This document shows, piece after piece, positions 1 through 10,400 of a DNA stretch of 64,000 bases (the stretch's first letter is position 1; each line of letters begins with the position of its first letter). The position numbers were made by a program, and so were the translations under genes. The notes under the pieces are model-generated. The model saw nothing but the letters and a program-made list of their open reading frames with translations, ran no database searches and was not told the origin of the DNA. The DNA is from Aquila chrysaetos chrysaetos (Eukaryota > Chordata > Aves > Accipitriformes > Accipitridae). The stretch is from NCBI RefSeq assembly GCF_900496995.4, contig NC_044012.1, positions 4,154,001 through 4,218,000 of the forward strand, in the 5' to 3' direction.

Positions 1-365
1 AGGTATACAGAGATTTAGACCTTATCGAAATGTATGGGAATTAGGTGGCAGAACATCTCTGAGCTCACGTATGCTTTTGAACTGGTCCCCTCCTTCTGTA
101 GCTTTTGTAAGGATCTGGAGCACAGCCAGCTGGCTCTGCCGTGGTCCTGATAAGGCAAAGCAGGCACTGCCTGGCAAGGAAATACATTCTTCTGTTCACC
201 TGAGTGTGTTTGTAGTAGTCATAGCCTTGGGATCACACCGAATCGTTCCTCGTGTCTCTGGTAGAAAAGTAGCAAAAACCATCTTCCCCCTCTCTAGGCA
301 GGTAGGAAAAAAATTTCCTTGGTTTTGTTCTTGCTTTTCTCATCCCCAAATCTCACCCATCATCC

Positions 366-520
366 CCGAAGCCGGCATACGGCAAGGGGAGCTGCCGCCT
401 GCGGGCAGCCCGGGCGTCCTTCGGGGCTCTGCGGTGTGGAATGTGCGGTCGCGAGCACGGCTCTCGTTAGCCAAGCGCGGCTTTCGTTAGCCAGGTGCGG
501 CTCTCATTAGCCAAGCGCTG
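366..520. promoter_or_regulatory. CpG-dense patch, candidate promoter of the next gene
   Basis: About 19 CpG dinucleotides fall in roughly 155-175 bp, in a window that is otherwise CpG-poor. On the minus strand the patch runs into ATGATGG|GTGAGAT, a good splice donor at 356/355, so it could be the end of a first exon. In mammals ATP2C2 follows WFDC1 in the same orientation, so its 5' end would be expected here. No ATP2C2 coding residues can be recognised, so the assignment is inference. Confidence 0.4.
458..517 (+). repeat. Three tandem 20-bp units in the CpG patch
   Basis: Units CGGCTCTCGTTAGCCAAGCG (458-477), CGGCTTTCGTTAGCCAGGTG (478-497) and CGGCTCTCATTAGCCAAGCG (498-517). They differ by one to three substitutions. 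Each contains a TTAGCCAA/ATTAGCCAA-type core that could be a factor site. Confidence 0.9.
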
Positions 521-540
521 CTGACAATACGGCTAATTGA

Positions 541-3500
541 GCAACAGGCTCTCGCTGACGGTTTCCTTATTTAACTTCCTTCTCTTGGCAAAAAGCTGCT
601 GCTTGTGGAAACACATGTAGCTCAGCGCTGTGTACACAATCCGGAGAAGAATAAAATCCAGAATCTATGCCATGTGGACACGGGCCAAGATGCCCCATCC
701 CGGGCTGGCGTGGAGGGAGGGAGCCTCGGTGAGGGAGAGAAAAGGATCCACTGAGGGGTATGGCAAAAATACCGAGACAAACAGGACACAGAAAAGGAGA
801 AATACGAGTTGATGAGCGTAATAATGCACCATAATAATTGGTGCGTTGTGGCTTGTTATCCAGCAGACCTGCAGCTCAGGAGAAACAGTATTGTCTGGGC
901 TCAGGACCACGGCCCTGTCTGTCATTTTTAAGTTCATTCAGTCCTGTAACGTGAAATTACATTTTAGCACCAAGGAAATTGAATAAATGCAGAAAGAAAA
1001 CGCAGTTGTTGCTGACTATTTGCCATGCATCCTGCAAAATTGCTGAATGGACTGAAGTTTCATTTTCTTGCTGCTTTTGATTTCTGCCTGTTAGGAAATT
1101 TAATGGAAAACTCATGTATTTTGCTATTTCATGGCTTAGAAAATGCTGGGAATAAACTGAATCGAGACTATAAAGTAAAGAAAACAACACTAATACAAGT
1201 TGCGTTTCTTCATTCTTGTATAAGACATAATCTTCACACCATAAAAACAACACACAGCCCAATTACAGTACCTTTATAGTATTTCCTATTTAATTGGATA
1301 ATAAAGCTCAGGGTCAGACTCCAATTCTAAGCAGGTTATTTGGGAAACTGTTGTTGTTTTTTTTAAAAATAGAAAATATCTGTTACGGAGACAGATACAG
1401 CATACAGCAAAGCAGCTGTAAAGTGAGATTATGCAAACCCAAAAGGTTGCCGCTGTGAGGGCCGGGTGCTGCTTTCAGTTCAAAACTCACAGCTCCTTCA
1501 CCTGCTTCCCTCGCCATAACCAGGGCTTGTCACACTTTTGTTCCTCTTGTGCCACCTTGAGGGAAAAAGACTCTGGTGCATGGGTAGAATTTACTGAGTT
1601 TGCTGCTACCCAAAAATCCAAATACTCTGCTTTCAGGTCGGGTTTTTCCCAGGTCCCTGGGCAGAACATCTGCTGCTCCTGGTTATAAAAGCAAAGAACA
1701 AAGCTTTGGCCACGGTTCCTTTCCATCTTGTCAATGCTGCTGATAAAGGCTACGTAAAATCCTTAGGTCTGTCCCTAGGTGTGTCACCAGAAAGGAATGG
1801 GGAATTTAATTAAATCTCTTGGTTGGTTTGCACAACCTCCACTGCTTAAACTGGGAGATTCGTCTGGTGGGGCGGCTCAGGTGGGGTGGAATGAGCCCCA
1901 TCATCCACATCTCTGTCTTGGAAACTGTCAAAAGGTCTTTTTTGCTTTGCACGGCTTCTCCCGTGGTCTTTGCTGCTTTGTCTACATAGAGAGGTAACAA
2001 GAAGGAGAAAATAATGGGAAGAAATAGGACTTACCTCTGTAGACTCACCAGCAAAAGGTGTCTTTTTTATTTATCTTTAAAGGACACTAAATGATGCTGT
2101 AAATCCTCTTGCCACAGACAGACAATCGATGCCCACCTGACACAACCTCCAGAGAAGAATCTAGCCTGCATAGACAGTGTGAGGTGGGAGAAGTAAACAA
2201 CCCCCTGTATGAAAAAATCCCTGCTATGTAGCGGGCAAAGAGGAACTGTCAGTGTCCAAAGACTCTTCTATGGATTGTCTCAACCTCGTAGGCTTCTTCA
2301 GTGCTCATGAAACTATGGAACGGCTTCCTGAAGGTAACCAAAAAGCTTCTGCACCACAAAGCTTAATGGAGCTCTGAACTAGGCATGTCAAAATTACAGC
2401 AGGTTTTTTTTATTATTCTCATATTTACAACTTCTGCAGACTGCTGACCTAGAGATGCATGCTGTGGTTTTAATGCAGACGCCTGACTTCTTGAAGATCT
2501 ATTACAATGTTTGTCCTTCTGTTGATTCCAGCTCTCAGGTTCACGGATGCACCGATAGCACTTCAGTGCCATCTGCAGATGACGCCTTAGGTCACACCAT
2601 GTTTTTTCCACAAAGACCGTCAGCCAGCTACATCAACAGAAACTGTATTTGCTTACATTAACATGGAGACAAGTTGAAATCAAACCAAAATTTTCTGGCG
2701 TTCACCAAATAGATCCTTCTCTTGGAAGCCAAGGTACTTAGTCCACCTCGCACTTCACAGCAGGAGGCATGAGTTACGTACACACATCCCGTAATCTCCC
2801 CATCCAAACAGGCCGTATGGCCGTTGCCGTGAGAAGTTCAAGTGATCCCAAGGATAACTTCACTGCCAGACTGAAGAGCTACCTTGACACCTCGTGCTAC
2901 CTGGCGTCTTCTCAAAACACACAGAAAACATTTCCAAAGCAATGAAACCCACTGCTATTCCCTCCTTGGCTAAATTACAGGCAGTTTCTCCCTCTGGGAC
3001 TCCTCTGTTACAGTTTCAGGGCAGAAGGGAAGCAATGCAGAAGGGCTCCTGCAGGTAGAGCAAGACCAGTGTGGGTGGAGCTGGTGGGACGGTGAAGTCT
3101 TGCTTGCTCCTGGAGACGCAGCGCTCAGCAGCCCAACCGCTCGGCACAAGGCTCCTCTTTCAGCTCCGGTATCCTGCAGTAGGCACCAGCCCAACACTGG
3201 CCTCTCACCTGGTTTACTTTTCCACCCTTCGAGCAAGCCTTGGCCTTCTGCAAAGCTGTCTGAGCAGCTGCTTGTGCAGCGCAAGACACCTGAGCTAGCA
3301 GCTGAAACCCGTCCGGCAGCGAACAACAGCTCTGAATCAACAAGGAAAATGCCTGCTCAAATAAAAGGGTCACCTGCTGCTTGGGTCACCATCACTATCC
3401 TCTTCACAGTACTGCCCATCAGCTCCTCTTTGGGCAATAGAAATGAAGGTGCCAAGAAAGGAGTGAGCGTCTGACCCACGAAGGCGGCCCCTCTCAAAGG

Positions 3501-3690
3501 GGACACCGGTGGCAGATGTGTTTTGGGGGTCTGTCACCTCCCTTCCAGTGGACAAAATGACTTTTGTCTCCCTATGCCTACGTTTTCTGAGCTCTCCCAA
3601 CAATTAAGATTTAAAAGATTTGTCCTTTTTGTCGTAATTCGAAGCTGAGCATATATCAAGAACACACAACTGAAACTAGGCAGAGTTGAA
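541..3690. other. Non-coding stretch, nothing recognised
   Basis: Unique sequence of mixed composition. Overlapping ORFs up to 124 codons at 2970-3474 occur on both strands with no family resemblance and no splice-supported chain. No repeat family was recognised. Confidence 0.5.
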
Positions 3691-3706
3691 AAATATACTG
3701 GTCACT

Positions 3707-3900
3707 TTTTATTGAGCACCCAAGTGGCAGAACCTGTACACGCCTAAGCACCAGGGGTAGGAACCGGGAAGGGTCTGCCTGGGGTTGCCGCAGATCCTCG
3801 GCTGCTGCAAGGCAGAGCAGCTCCACCGGCAGCGCTCGAGGATCTGGAAGGCCATGAGCATTGCTAGCACACGGTGATACACGTAAAGTTTATTATAGCA
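3707..3900 (-). other. GC-rich island with nested hairpins between TATA-like and AATAAA signals
   Basis: A GC-rich segment of about 180 bp in AT-rich surroundings. A perfect 10-bp inverted repeat, CAGATCCTCG (3791-3800) with CGAGGATCTG (3837-3846), encloses a smaller one, GCTGCT (3801-3806) with AGCAGC (3816-3821). On the minus strand a TATAATAAA lies at its upstream edge (about 3890-3898) and CAATAAAAA at its downstream edge (near 3707-3713). A 71-codon ORF overlaps but shows no family. It could be a small transcription unit, an LTR relic or coincidence. Confidence 0.35.
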
Positions 3901-3905
3901 CCAAA

Positions 3906-5117
3906 CATGCTTTAAAGTGTACATAGAAACATTAAAACCAACCTACATTAGTGATTTCCTACTGTGGTTCACAAGACTGTTGTTAAGCCATTTGTCTTTG
4001 GAGAGAAGACAAGCTGAGAACAACTCATTCGGTCTGTGCTTTTGTTTCAACGTGACGGATGTCAGTGTTGAAAACAGCATTTGGACAAGTCTCTTCCAGG
4101 GCTTTTGTTTCTGAGTTTGACATTTAATAACTTGAAAAGAATTAACTTGAAAAAAACCCCAAGCATTATAGCACCATGAGGAAGGGTGATGTCTTTGATA
4201 ACACCCAGTAAACAGAAATTCATCAACAAATCATTAATTTGTCAATTCTCTTTTTTAAAAATTCCTTTTGCAAGTAGAAAATATCTTTACCATCCCATCC
4301 AGCAAGGTGGTCAGGTATGTGCTTTTGTAGCTACAAAAAAGCAGCCACTGAAGTGAACGTGTCCACTCAAATCAAGTGATCTGAAATATTTTTGGATGCT
4401 TTGGAAGATTAGGTTGAGATCTGAAGTTTTAACCTTGCAAATTTGTTAATGTTCAACACAAGTTTTTCAACTAGATCCTCACAGGTTTTTAGGTGCTGAA
4501 TTTTTTATTTTAAAATAGAACAATTTGGCATTTACTCTTTGGGGCTTAGCAGTAACCACTGAAGGGCTTTGCTCATTTAATTAGAATTTGATTTTTCTGC
4601 AAAAAGTAATGCTGAAAAAAGACAACTCACTTCACTAAGCAGCACCTAGGAGCAAGGCTGCATTAAGACTTCCATTATGAGCTGCACTGCTTTAAGTTGT
4701 CAAGTAATGTCAGTGGCAAAGTGGCAAGTTTCCAGCCTAAAGTGAGATTGGAACTATAAAATACGGATGGACTCCTGTCTCTCAGGAGGAGTTAAGATAT
4801 CATTTTATGAAGTTGTATATGATAAAATTCTAGAAATAGATCTGTCGGAATATGGTGTTGCATTTAATGCCTAGAACTTGGCACAAAGGCACAAAGAAGT
4901 GAATGGAGCTCAACAAATGAAGATATTTAGGAAAATGTGGAGCCCTTCATCTGTTCCTTTGCTCTGTAAAGCATTGAGGCATGTGCCTGTTTATGATAGG
5001 AAACAGAAGAGCAGTTTGGCATCTTTCATCTCTCCAGCTGCAAATGTCATATGCAAAGTATCAAGTGTTTTTTAGGTGTCTTAGCTTTGGCTTAAACCAT
5101 TTGGTGAGTGGAAACCG
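3906..5117. other. Non-coding stretch, nothing recognised
   Basis: AT-leaning unique DNA. The word ATTATAGCACCA occurs both near 3893 and near 4166, too short to define a repeat. No coding or mobile-element signature seen. Confidence 0.5.
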
Positions 5118-5139
5118 CCCCCCCCCCCCCCCCCCCCCC
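5118..5139 (+). repeat. Homopolymer of 22 C
   Basis: An uninterrupted C22 run (G22 on the minus strand). It could form G-quadruplex structure and its exact length is prone to sequencing or assembly error. Confidence 0.95.
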
Positions 5140-6969
5140 ATAGTTTGTGGGTGGAAGCAGGCACTTGTATTTGTGAATTGGGTATTTATATACATCGCTA
5201 CTACTCTGCGTATTAAAATGCTAATTTTATGCATGCAGATGGGGACATGTACTAAACAAGGCAGCAAACGTGGCTTCTTTTGCCTAGCAATTCTGGCAGA
5301 TTTGTCAAAATGAAATGCAACTGTCCCTTTAGGACTGCCACAGAAAAGGAAAACATTCAGAGAAAATGTGTTTTCCATTTTATAATGCTAAACAGCTAAA
5401 AGAAGCTGTAAGACCCAAATACAAATAACTTGACCTTAAGGATTTATGGAAGTCAACATAAAGGTACAGGACTTCTAAAGAGCAGTTGCCCATCTGCCAG
5501 ACAATCTTTTTAATCACACAAATTTATCCTGCTTTTGCTTTTCTAATATGTGCAATAAATAATCCAGACCTTGCTGAGGTTTTGCAGGTACAAAAATGCA
5601 GATGTACATTTTGTGAGTGTTAACTGTGCTGCTAAAAACAACAACTTTAAAAAGACGGGCATACATGTGTGTCTGCTTAGATATTGTAGAAAGAAATCTG
5701 TTCTATCATTAGCTTTCAATCTGCAGCTCACCAGACTGAGAAACTAAAGGAAAGTAACTTAAAAAAAAAAACATTTATAAAACCTGTTCTGCTCCTAGCT
5801 CAGAGTTCCTCAAATTCTTAAGACTTCAGGTTTAGGCTTGTAGACTGGGTGCCAAACCTGGTGAACCCTAGGTATAAATAGGAAAAGAAGAAACCTGCAG
5901 GTTTCTTTGAACTTTAAGCTTATGAAAAGGCTTATTTAAAGTAGCTGTTCGAGACAGGCGGGCATTGGACTTGATCCAGAGAGCCCCTTTAGTCTTACAG
6001 CCTTGCCTATTTTAATGCAACTTAGATATGATATTTAGGTACAATTCTGACATCATTTTTAGAATACTGAGTTATTTTTGTGGTCATGAAATCTGAATCG
6101 GTCACATAACACGCACATAAAGGGCAGGCTCTGTTCCAGCAGCCTGATAATGGTGCTTGTGGCTTATTGGGATCCGCGTGGAGGTATTTGCATTTCATGG
6201 TAAAAGGGCAGCTCATAAATGGTGTGGTTTCTTTCAGGGGATCGCATTTCTCACCTTTCCGATAGACTTAAAATCTAGACTCATCCTGTTCCTTGAATAG
6301 CAATGTCTTTTTATCACTGATGGGCAGGGATCAGGGTAATGCTGGAGACGTGCTCATGGAGATTTGGGACCAGAGTTCTTCCAAAACAGAAAACTGTTGG
6401 GTAAAGCGTTCCTTGACAGCTGCTTAACAGAGTGGTCCAGCTGGGTGAAAATCAAACAAAAAAGAGGAATTAAAATATTTATCCTTCCTGGGATGTTTGC
6501 ACAGATCTTGTCCTTATGTAGCTGTGTAATCTTAACAGTCAGCCTGACGTAGGTACATAAAAGACATACTGAACTGCTTTGTTTTCATAACTGCCAGTTA
6601 AGCTCAAGTTAGTTTTAAAGTGAAGCTGAAAGTGTTGACAAAACCATCTTGGCACAGAACCTTTGGTATAATAAATATTTTCATTCTTGCCTAATTCAAA
6701 GCCTGATTAAATGATTGGAGATTTTTCAGTTGGCTTTGCTCTGGCCAGATATATGTACATTTGCTCACATGACTGGGTCACATTATTCAATGCAACTGTG
6801 CACACACATAAAGTTATCCCACAAAAATCACTCATGTGCCTAAGTATTTGCAAGGGTGACTCTTGCTGCAGTCAGTCCAGAATAAAGAACTTTTTAATTT
6901 GTCTTGCAAGAGCAGTTATACCTGCATTAGAAGAAGCCCCTAAACTGAAAGTTTAAAGTCTTAAGGCGC
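5140..6969. other. Non-coding stretch downstream of WFDC1
   Basis: Unique AT-rich DNA with no ORF above about 110 codons, no recognised repeat and no splice-supported exon on either strand. Confidence 0.5.
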
Positions 6970-7373
6970 ACAAAGTTTTGCAGCGTTTATTTTTCATCCT
7001 GAAGGTCACTCCATCCTCTAAACACCCACAAGGCAAAGGTTCTTCAAAGAAATCAGGTGCATCTTGTGAAATTAGAATAAAAAGTGGGAAAGACATTAAC
7101 TTCTCCATGGACAGTTTGAAGAGCCTAATCTCCAATGCCACAGGTTCTTGAGATACTTTTACAGCACCATCTGTTTGTCCACATAGGTGTTTCATGGAGC
7201 CTGAGGTATGTACCTGCACATAGTTTTAAGGTGCTGTCTTTACGCTGGCTTTTTGATGAGAGGTAATTTCACCCTCAAATGACCCTTTCTTTCAATAATT
7301 GCATACTAAGCACCAACTATTTTCACCCAGCTTTCCCTTTATTCACAGGACACTTACCCAGGCACACCTTTGA
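6970..7373 (-). other. WFDC1: WFDC1 3' untranslated region (extent uncertain)
   Basis: Follows the stop codon. Two AATAAA signals are visible on the minus strand: one 31 nt past the stop (7338-7343) and one at 6986-6991. The second gives a UTR of roughly 400 nt and is the more usual length; the first could produce a very short alternative form. No transcript evidence is available to decide. Confidence 0.4.
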
Positions 7374-7432
7374 TTAGCCTAAATGCTTCTGCTGGTTTTT
7401 CACATAGCCGACCACATTGTTGGAATTGCTCC
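7374..7432 (-). CDS. WFDC1: WFDC1 coding exon 6 (C-terminus and stop)
   Basis: Encodes residues 204-222 and TAA. The acceptor is TTTGTTTTACAG|GGAGC, with a good branch-point match (CTAAC at 7455-7459) 23 nt upstream. The peptide [19 protein letters not shown] corresponds to the human tail that ends in GQQKHFQ: QQKH is kept while the preceding residues differ. The join to exon 5 is in frame and ends the protein at 222 residues. Confidence 0.9.
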
Positions 7433-10400
7433 CTGTAAAACAAATATCAGCGAAGTTAGATTTTAAGTTAGTCTGTGGCTAACTTAGTGTAGGAAAAGAT
7501 CAGTTCGAGAGTATCTATCTAAGGAACCTGAATGTGTACAAGTCTGTGAAACCTGATGAGATGCATCCGTGGGTCCTGAGGGAACTGGCGGGTGAAGTGG
7601 CTAAGCCGCTACCCATCATATTTAAGAAGTTGTGGCAGTCTGGAGAAATTCCCACTGACTGGAAAAGGGGAAACATAACCCCCATTTTTGAAAAGAAAAA
7701 AAAAGAAGACCCAGGGAACTACAGGCCAGTCAGTCTCACCTCTGTGCCCGGCAAGATCATGGAGCAGGTCCTACTGGAAACTATGCTAAGGCACGTGGAA
7801 AATAAGGAGGCGATTGGTGACAGCCAACATGGCTTCACTAAGGCCAAATCATGCCTGACAAATTTGGCAGCCTTCTGCAATGGGGTTACAGCATCGGTGG
7901 ATAAGGGAAGAGCAACTGACGACATCTACCTGGACTTGTGCAAAGCATTTGACGCTGTCCTGCATGACATCTTCATCTCTAAATTGGAGAGACATGGATT
8001 TGACAGATGGACCACTTGGTGGATAAGGAATTGGCTGGATGGTCGCACTCAAAGAGTTGCGGTCAACGGCTCAATGTCCAAGCGGACAGCAGTGACAAGT
8101 GGCGTTCCTCAGGGATTGGTATTGGGACCGGCACCGTTTAACATCTTTGTCAGCGACATGGACAGTGGGATTGAACGCACCCTCAGCAAGTTTGCTGATG
8201 ATACCAAGCTGTGTCATGTAGTCGACACGCTGGAGGGAAGGGGTGCCATCCAGAGGGACTTTGACAGGCTTGAGAGGTGGGCCCGTGCGAACCTCATGAA
8301 GTTCAACAAGGCCATGTGTGTTTGCAGCCCAGAAAGCCAACCGTATCCTGGGCTGCATTAAAAGAAGCGTGACCAGCAGGTCGAGGGAGGTGATCCTTGC
8401 CCTCTACTCCGCTCTGGAGAGACCCCACCTGGAGTACTGCATCCAGGTCTGGGGCCCTCAACATAAGAAGGACATGGACCTGTTGGAGCGAGTCCAGAGG
8501 AGGGCCACAAAGATGATCAGAGGGCTGGAGCACCTCTCCTATGGCAACAGGCTGAAAGAAAGTTGGGGTTGTTCAGCCTGGAGAAGAGAAGGCTCCAGGG
8601 AGACCTTAGAGCAACCTTCCAGTACCTAAAGGGGGCCTACGGGAAAGCTGGAGAGGGACTCTTTCACAGGGACTGTAGTGATAGGATGACGGGTAATGGT
8701 TTTAAACTGAAAGAGGGTAGATTTAGATTAGATATAAGGAAGAAGTTTTTCACTGTGAGGGTGGTGAGGCACTGGCACAGGTTGCCCAGAGAGGTTGTGG
8801 ATGCCCCTTCACTGGAATTGGTCAAGTCCAGGTTGGATGGGGCTTTGAGCAACCCGGTCTAGTGGAAGGTGTCCCTGCCCATGGCAGGGGGGGTTGGAAC
8901 TAGGTGATCTTTAAGGTCCCTTCCAACCCAAACCATTCTATTATTCTATGATTCTATGAAATGTTTTCTCAAGATTCTCTAAGCACTACAGTGTTACTGG
9001 TCTCATTATTTAGCAGTTCTCTGGGAGAGCTGTGATAGCCCGCTGGAAAGAGGAAAGGAAATCCTTTCACAGTTTTACCAGTTAAACTGGCCAAACTTGG
9101 CTGTTCATAAATCTTATCATATCAAAGATGTTGTCTCATTATATCTGAATATCAATTGCAATCTGATCTGGCTGTCCCTCTCCAGATCCAAGAGTTAGCA
9201 GAAACCAGGAGCTTTGAAGCCCTGAGAAAAGAGATCTGCTGGAAGATCCTTCTGCCTTCTCTGAGACATGTATCTGTCAATTTGTGCAAGGGATCTGACA
9301 CCTCTTGTGGTTGCAGATAACAATAAGGGACTGATTCAGAGGGCTCCAGTCCTCTCTTATCACATACAACAATACAAGCTCTTGGCAAAAGACCCTGATT
9401 TTGACAGAGTTCTGTGTTCATCTGTAAGTAGTCCTGGGCCATGAGCAAAGCTCCAAAAATAAAAATAACAAAAGGTTATTGGATTGGGTGTTTCTCACTC
9501 CTTGGGTGGGAACCCCTGGCAGAAGGCTGCACCATTTAACACATTGTGTCACAGCTGGAGATAGTGATTCTCAAGAGTCCACAGTCAGGGCACTGCAGAT
9601 CTTAAAATAAGATCTTTTGACCAAGGCGTAGAGAGCTGAGGCTAAAGAATCTCTTTTTACTATGTACAAACCTTCATTTCATAAACAGCAAATTCCTTGT
9701 AAGCAATGCAATAACTATAAAGCTTAATAATAGCAAACACTTCATGCCAGTGGCTTACCAAAATATTCCTTGTAATACTTATGCCTCAGATTGCGTCCAT
9801 CTGAAAAAGAAGGTACGTAATGAGAACATGTCCAGTCAGCCTTCATTCTTTGTATTAAACTCTGGCCTTCTGTGTACAGCACAGAGAAATTATAGATATG
9901 GAAATAATAACCTCACAAACAGGAAAATAAAAGATCTCTGCAGCTGAAGTAGTGTAGGCTGCTATAAACCTCTTATAAAACTGCTAATATTATTGAACTA
10001 TGTGGACAAAACTCACTTTCCCTGAGAGTGGTTAACTGCTGGCCACTAGCATGTTATGTTCTTTTCAGTAGCTACGAGTCAAGGAATCACAGACTTTCTC
10101 AAATGAAAGAAAATTTGGGTAAAATTTCAGACCATCTATTAGTGTTTTACATAATTCAAGTTCCAGCTAGGTTTTTCTGTTTACCATTTACATAATTATT
10201 TAAGCTCTTAGAAATACCTTGTGTTTAAGAGCCATACAGCTATACATTACATTACTTACTATGGATGTTATTAAAGAAAAAGTTATAAAAGAATAAAAGA
10301 GATGATCAAAAAGCCCTGGAAAAAATCTTAGTCTTTTATGGAAGCAGTTCAGAGATCTGGTTTGATGCTTTCCCTGGCTTTTACAGTGACCAAATGGCAA

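Noticed and set aside
71..490. 139-codon plus-strand ORF over the CpG patch
   Set aside because: CpG-rich DNA has few stops, so open frames are expected. The last part is simply the 20-bp tandem repeat translated.
8071..8358. Antisense ORFs over the CR1 RT region
   Set aside because: Reverse-strand shadows of the RT coding frame in a GC-richer repeat.
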